A DNA stretch of 64,000 nt, taken from Brevibacterium rongguiense. Lineage in GTDB: Bacteria; Actinomycetota; Actinomycetes; Actinomycetales; Brevibacteriaceae. The stretch lies in the NCBI RefSeq assembly GCF_009857845.1, contig NZ_WWEQ01000003.1, forward strand, positions 39,858 through 103,857, read 5' to 3'. Below are positions 61,019-64,000 of the stretch, one piece after another. Made by a program: the position numbers and the translations under genes. The notes under the pieces are model-generated. The model had not been told where the DNA came from, did not search any database, and was given only the letters and a program-made list of their open reading frames with translations. Positions within the stretch are counted from its first letter, which is position 1, and each line of letters begins with the position of its first letter.

Positions 61019-61972
61019 ATGAGCGGCCGAACGCCCGCCCGGCGCGAGCTGCACAACTGGGATCGGCTGCGCGTCTTCGCCGAGGTCAGCCGCACAGGCT
61101 CCGTGGCCGGTGCCGCCGAGGCCCTGGGCGTCACGGCGCCCGCGGTCTCCCAGCAGCTGCGCCGCCTGGAATCCGAGCTCGGCACGCGCCTCGTCGAGCC
61201 CATGGGCCGCGGGATCGTGCTCACCTCCGCCGGCCATCGCGTGGCGCGCGAGGCCCGCGGCATGGCCCGGGCGCTCGGCGAGCTCGTGCGCGCCCTGCCC
61301 GCCCTGGCGGGGGAGGCGGCCGGTCCTGTGCGCATCGGCGCCCCCATGAGCGTGCTGGCGCCCCTCCTCGCCCCGGCGCTGGCGCGCCTCCAGACCACCC
61401 ACCCGGACCTCGAGCCGCGGCTCGAGGACGGCGAGGCCGCGGCGTTCCTCGCACGCCTGGCCGACTACGGCCTGGACGCCGCGATCGTCGAGCGCTGGCC
61501 GAGCGATGCGGCGCGGGCCGGCCGCGGGCTCGCGGAGCGCACGCTGCTGCGCGAACCGGTCCACCTCGTGGTCCCGCAGCGCCTGGCGGCCCCGGAGCCG
61601 CGCTCGCTGCGCGCGGTGCTCGCGGCCCTCGGCGAGACCCCGTGGACGGTATGCCCGCCGGGCAGCGGGGCGCTCGAGACCCTCCGCCAGCTCACCCGCG
61701 CCCACGGCCGCCCCGCGCGCAACGCCCACCTCATCGGCTCCTACCCCGCCCAGCTGGAGCTCGTCGCGGCGGGACTCGCGTGCGCACTCGTGCCCGCCTC
61801 GGCCGCGGCGGACGCGCCGGGCACGCACCGCGTGCCGGTCGCCACGGGCATCGAGCGGACCATCGGCCTCCTCACCCGTGCGGGGGACGACCGCCATGCC
61901 GTGACGGCGCTCGTCGATGCCCTGGCGGCCGGTGGTGCGGAACCGGCCGCGCCTACGCCACCGCCCCCGTAA
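61019..61972 (+). CDS. LysR-family transcriptional regulator
   Basis: 317 aa. Helix-turn-helix at about residues 10-70 with WDRLRVFAEVSRTGSVAGAAEALGVTAPAVSQQLRRLE, then the periplasmic-binding-type effector domain. AAAGGGG is 6 nt before the ATG. It is divergent from the EamA gene across about 80 nt, the usual LysR arrangement, so it probably controls that transporter. smc starts 12 nt after the stop with its own -10. Confidence 0.9.
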   Translation: MSGRTPARRELHNWDRLRVFAEVSRTGSVAGAAEALGVTAPAVSQQLRRLESELGTRLVEPMGRGIVLTSAGHRVAREARGMARALGELVRALPALAGEAAGPVRIGAPMSVLAPLLAPALARLQTTHPDLEPRLEDGEAAAFLARLADYGLDAAIVERWPSDAARAGRGLAERTLLREPVHLVVPQRLAAPEPRSLRAVLAALGETPWTVCPPGSGALETLRQLTRAHGRPARNAHLIGSYPAQLELVAAGLACALVPASAAADAPGTHRVPVATGIERTIGLLTRAGDDRHAVTALVDALAAGGAEPAAPTPPPP

Positions 61973-61984
61973 ACTGGGCCCACC

Positions 61985-64000
61985 ATGTTCCTCAAGACCC
62001 TCACGATGCGCGGCTTCAAGTCGTTTGCCTCCGCGACGACGCTCGCGCTCGAGCCGGGGATCACGTGCGTCGTGGGTCCCAACGGGTCCGGGAAGTCCAA
62101 CGTCGTGGACGCGCTCGCCTGGGTCATGGGGGAGCAGGGCGCGAAGAACCTGCGCGGCGGCAAGATGGACGATGTCATCTTCGCCGGCACCGCCAAGCGC
62201 CAGGCCCTGGGCCGCGCCGAGGTCTCGCTCACCATCGACAACACCGACGGCGCGATCCCCATCGACTACACCGAGGTGACGATCTCCCGCACGCTGTTCC
62301 GCACCGGCGGCAGCGAATACGCGGTCAACGGCTTGCCCGCCCGGCTGCTCGACATCCAGGAGCTGCTCAACGACTCCGGGCTGGGCAAGGAGATGCACGT
62401 CATCGTCGGCCAGGGCCGCCTCGACCAGATCCTCCACGCGGACCCGCAGGAGCGCCGCGGGTTCATCGAGGAGGCCGCCGGCGTCCTCAAGCACCGCCGC
62501 CGCAAGGACAAGGCGCTGCGCAAGCTCACCGGGCTGCAGGCCAACCTCGACCGCCTCCTGGACCTGCGCCAGGAGCTCGCCCGCCAGCTGGGTCCGCTGG
62601 GCCGCCAGGCCAAGGCCGCCAAGCGCGCCGCCGGCGTGCAGGCCACGCTGCGCGACACCGCCGCCCGCCTGCTCGCCGACGACATCGTCCAGGCCCAGGC
62701 GCGCCTCGAATCCGACCCGCGGACGGCCGACCGAGGCGAGCGGCGCGCACAGCTCGAAGCACGGGTCGCGGCCGCGGACGACGCGATCGCCGCCGCCGAG
62801 GCCCAGCTCAAGGGCCACGAGGCCGAGGTCGAGGAGCTCGGCACCGCGCTGCGCGCCGCCGGTGCCCAGGCCGCCCGCGCCCGCGCGCTCGCCCAGCGCG
62901 CCGGCGACCGGGTGGAGTTCCTGCGCGCCCAGCCGCTCGAGTCGACGGGCAAGGACAGTCCCGAGGCGCTGGCCCAGCGCGCCGAGCGCTTCGCCGCCGA
63001 AGCCCAGGACGCGCAGGCCGAGCGCGCCGAGCGCGAGGAGGCGCTGGCCGCCCTCACCGCGGACAGGGAGGCCGCCCAGCAGGAGCTGCGCGCCGCAGAG
63101 GACGCGCTCACCCGCCGCCGCGCCCAGATCGCCGCCCAGGTGAGAGAGCGCGCGGAGCTCGAGAGCTCGCGCACCGTCGCCCAGCGCGCCCTCGACGACG
63201 CCGGCACCACCGCGGCCGCCCTCGACGAGCGGGCGACCGCACTCGAGGGCGATCTCGCGCGGGTGCGCGAGCGCCTTTCCGCGGCCCAGGCCGCCGCGGC
63301 CGCGCAGGAGGAGGGCGAGACCGCACTCGACGCAGCCCACGAATCCGCGCTCGCCGCAGCGGATGCCGCCGCCGCCGCCCTCGCGGACTGCGATGACGCC
63401 CGCGCCCGCCACCGTGCGGAGGCCGACCGGCTCACCGCGCGCGCCGAGGCCCTCGAGCTGGCCGCCCGCCTGGCCGCGGCCACCGAGGACCTGCTGGCCG
63501 CAGGCGTCCCCGGTGTGCGCGCGCCCCTGGGCGAGCTCGTCGCGATCGCCCCGGGCTACGAGGTGGCGCTGGCCGCCGTGCTCGGCGAGCTCGCCGCTGC
63601 GGTCGTCGTCGACGGCATGGGCGCCGCGGCCCAGCTGCTCGGCGCCGTGGGTGCCGACGCCGACATCGACCTCCTCGTCCCCGCCCCCGCCGCCGGCCCG
63701 GAGTCCGCGCCCGCCTCCGAACCGGCCGCACCCACCCCGCCCGCGCCGCCCACCGCCGCCGATGCGCTGACCGGCTCCGAACCCATCCCGGCCCGCGCGC
63801 TCCTCGCCGCGGACGACCCTGCCCTCGGCCGCCTCCTCGACGCCCAGCTGGCAGACGTCTTCGTCTGCGCGGACCTCGACACCGCGCTGAGCGCCGCCCT
63901 CGCGCGCCCGGGCGCGACGTTCGCCGCGCTGGGCGGCGAGGTCGTGCGACCCCACCGCCTCACCCGCGCCGGCGCCGGCGAGGGCGCCCGCCTGGCCGCC
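61985..64000 (+). CDS. smc: Chromosome segregation protein SMC (3' truncated by window)
   Basis: 672 codons are visible of an expected ~1,200. MFLKTLTMRGFKSFA at the start and Walker A GPNGSGKSN (residues 32-40) form the ATPase head, with GQGRLDQILHADPQERRGFIEEAAGV as the Q-loop region. From about residue 170 the sequence is an Ala/Glu/Arg-rich coiled coil; the hinge begins near residue 510 (GVPGVRAPLGELVAIAPGYEVALAAVLG). It condenses DNA and helps segregate origins. TAAACT (61970-61975) ends 9 nt before the ATG. smc follows mutM directly in many actinobacteria, so mutM-smc may have been close before the island arrived. Confidence 0.95.
   Translation, partial: MFLKTLTMRGFKSFASATTLALEPGITCVVGPNGSGKSNVVDALAWVMGEQGAKNLRGGKMDDVIFAGTAKRQALGRAEVSLTIDNTDGAIPIDYTEVTISRTLFRTGGSEYAVNGLPARLLDIQELLNDSGLGKEMHVIVGQGRLDQILHADPQERRGFIEEAAGVLKHRRRKDKALRKLTGLQANLDRLLDLRQELARQLGPLGRQAKAAKRAAGVQATLRDTAARLLADDIVQAQARLESDPRTADRGERRAQLEARVAAADDAIAAAEAQLKGHEAEVEELGTALRAAGAQAARARALAQRAGDRVEFLRAQPLESTGKDSPEALAQRAERFAAEAQDAQAERAEREEALAALTADREAAQQELRAAEDALTRRRAQIAAQVRERAELESSRTVAQRALDDAGTTAAALDERATALEGDLARVRERLSAAQAAAAAQEEGETALDAAHESALAAADAAAAALADCDDARARHRAEADRLTARAEALELAARLAAATEDLLAAGVPGVRAPLGELVAIAPGYEVALAAVLGELAAAVVVDGMGAAAQLLGAVGADADIDLLVPAPAAGPESAPASEPAAPTPPAPPTAADALTGSEPIPARALLAADDPALGRLLDAQLADVFVCADLDTALSAALARPGATFAALGGEVVRPHRLTRAGAGEGARLAA

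Noticed and set aside
61001..63955. 984-codon minus-strand open frame opposite lysR and smc
   Set aside because: Shadow of two recognised genes; no motif, no RBS.
1..64000. CRISPR arrays, rRNA genes and prophage modules
   Set aside because: No regularly spaced repeats, rRNA segments or phage structural genes were seen on either strand.

Overview
The window is very GC-rich DNA from an actinobacterium, most likely of the Micrococcales. This is inferred from the gene order and family types: gltX, leuCD with a divergent IclR regulator, murA-plsC-gpsA, ddl, thiL, recG-rsmD-coaD, rpmF-rnc-mutM and smc, plus GTG starts and many -10-like hexamers lying 6-9 nt before a start codon, as expected for leaderless mRNAs. 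I cannot name a genus from the sequence alone.

Positions 1-25,280 are conserved chromosomal backbone. They hold the tail of an LPXTG surface protein, an FAA hydrolase, gltX, an S33 peptidase, tRNA-Gln(CUG) and tRNA-Glu(CUC), glpK, a DUF4282 membrane protein, ndgR/ltbR-like iclR with leuCD, a cell-envelope and lipid cluster (murA, plsC, gpsA, PEBP, ddl, DUF3515, thiL, DAK2 kinase), recG, rsmD, coaD, an MFS permease, DUF177-rpmF-rnc and mutM. Backbone returns at about 59,836 with an EamA transporter, a LysR regulator and the 5' part of smc.

Between them, about 34.5 kb of accessory DNA sits inside the 3' end of mutM. A GAGTCGGG core recurs three times (25,281; 58,413; 59,828), each followed by a mutM 3' end coding for the C4 zinc finger. 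The first came with the island and completes a chimeric, intact mutM. The third is probably the original chromosomal end. The layout is two tandem insertions: a metal-resistance island of about 33 kb and a 1.4 kb element with an Abi_2-type defence gene behind a structured leader that ends in an intrinsic terminator. I see no integrase in either.

The island is a composite of metal modules. Arsenic (26.7-35.9 kb): GNAT, ArsR, three ArsO-like flavoproteins, an MFS permease, two free ArsC reductases, an ArsR-ArsC fusion and ACR3. A PadR-controlled Tp34-like protein plus APC permease (36-38.4 kb). A Cd/Zn/Co-type module with a CmtR-like repressor, a P1B ATPase and a thioredoxin-like protein (38.5-41.7 kb). 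A MerR regulator facing a frameshifted arsenite-permease-like gene (41.7-43.2 kb). A large copper set (43.5-53.8 kb): CueP, CsoR, CopB-type ATPase, YdhK lipoprotein, YHS protein, CopA, a His-rich exported protein, CopZ, a DUF6153 protein and a multicopper oxidase. A TetR/DHA2 efflux pair (54-56.4 kb). A KmtR-like repressor with a CDF exporter (56.5-58.0 kb). Fragments of lost ars genes at 31.7, 43.3 and 58.6 kb record repeated rearrangement, and recognisable operator palindromes precede most modules.
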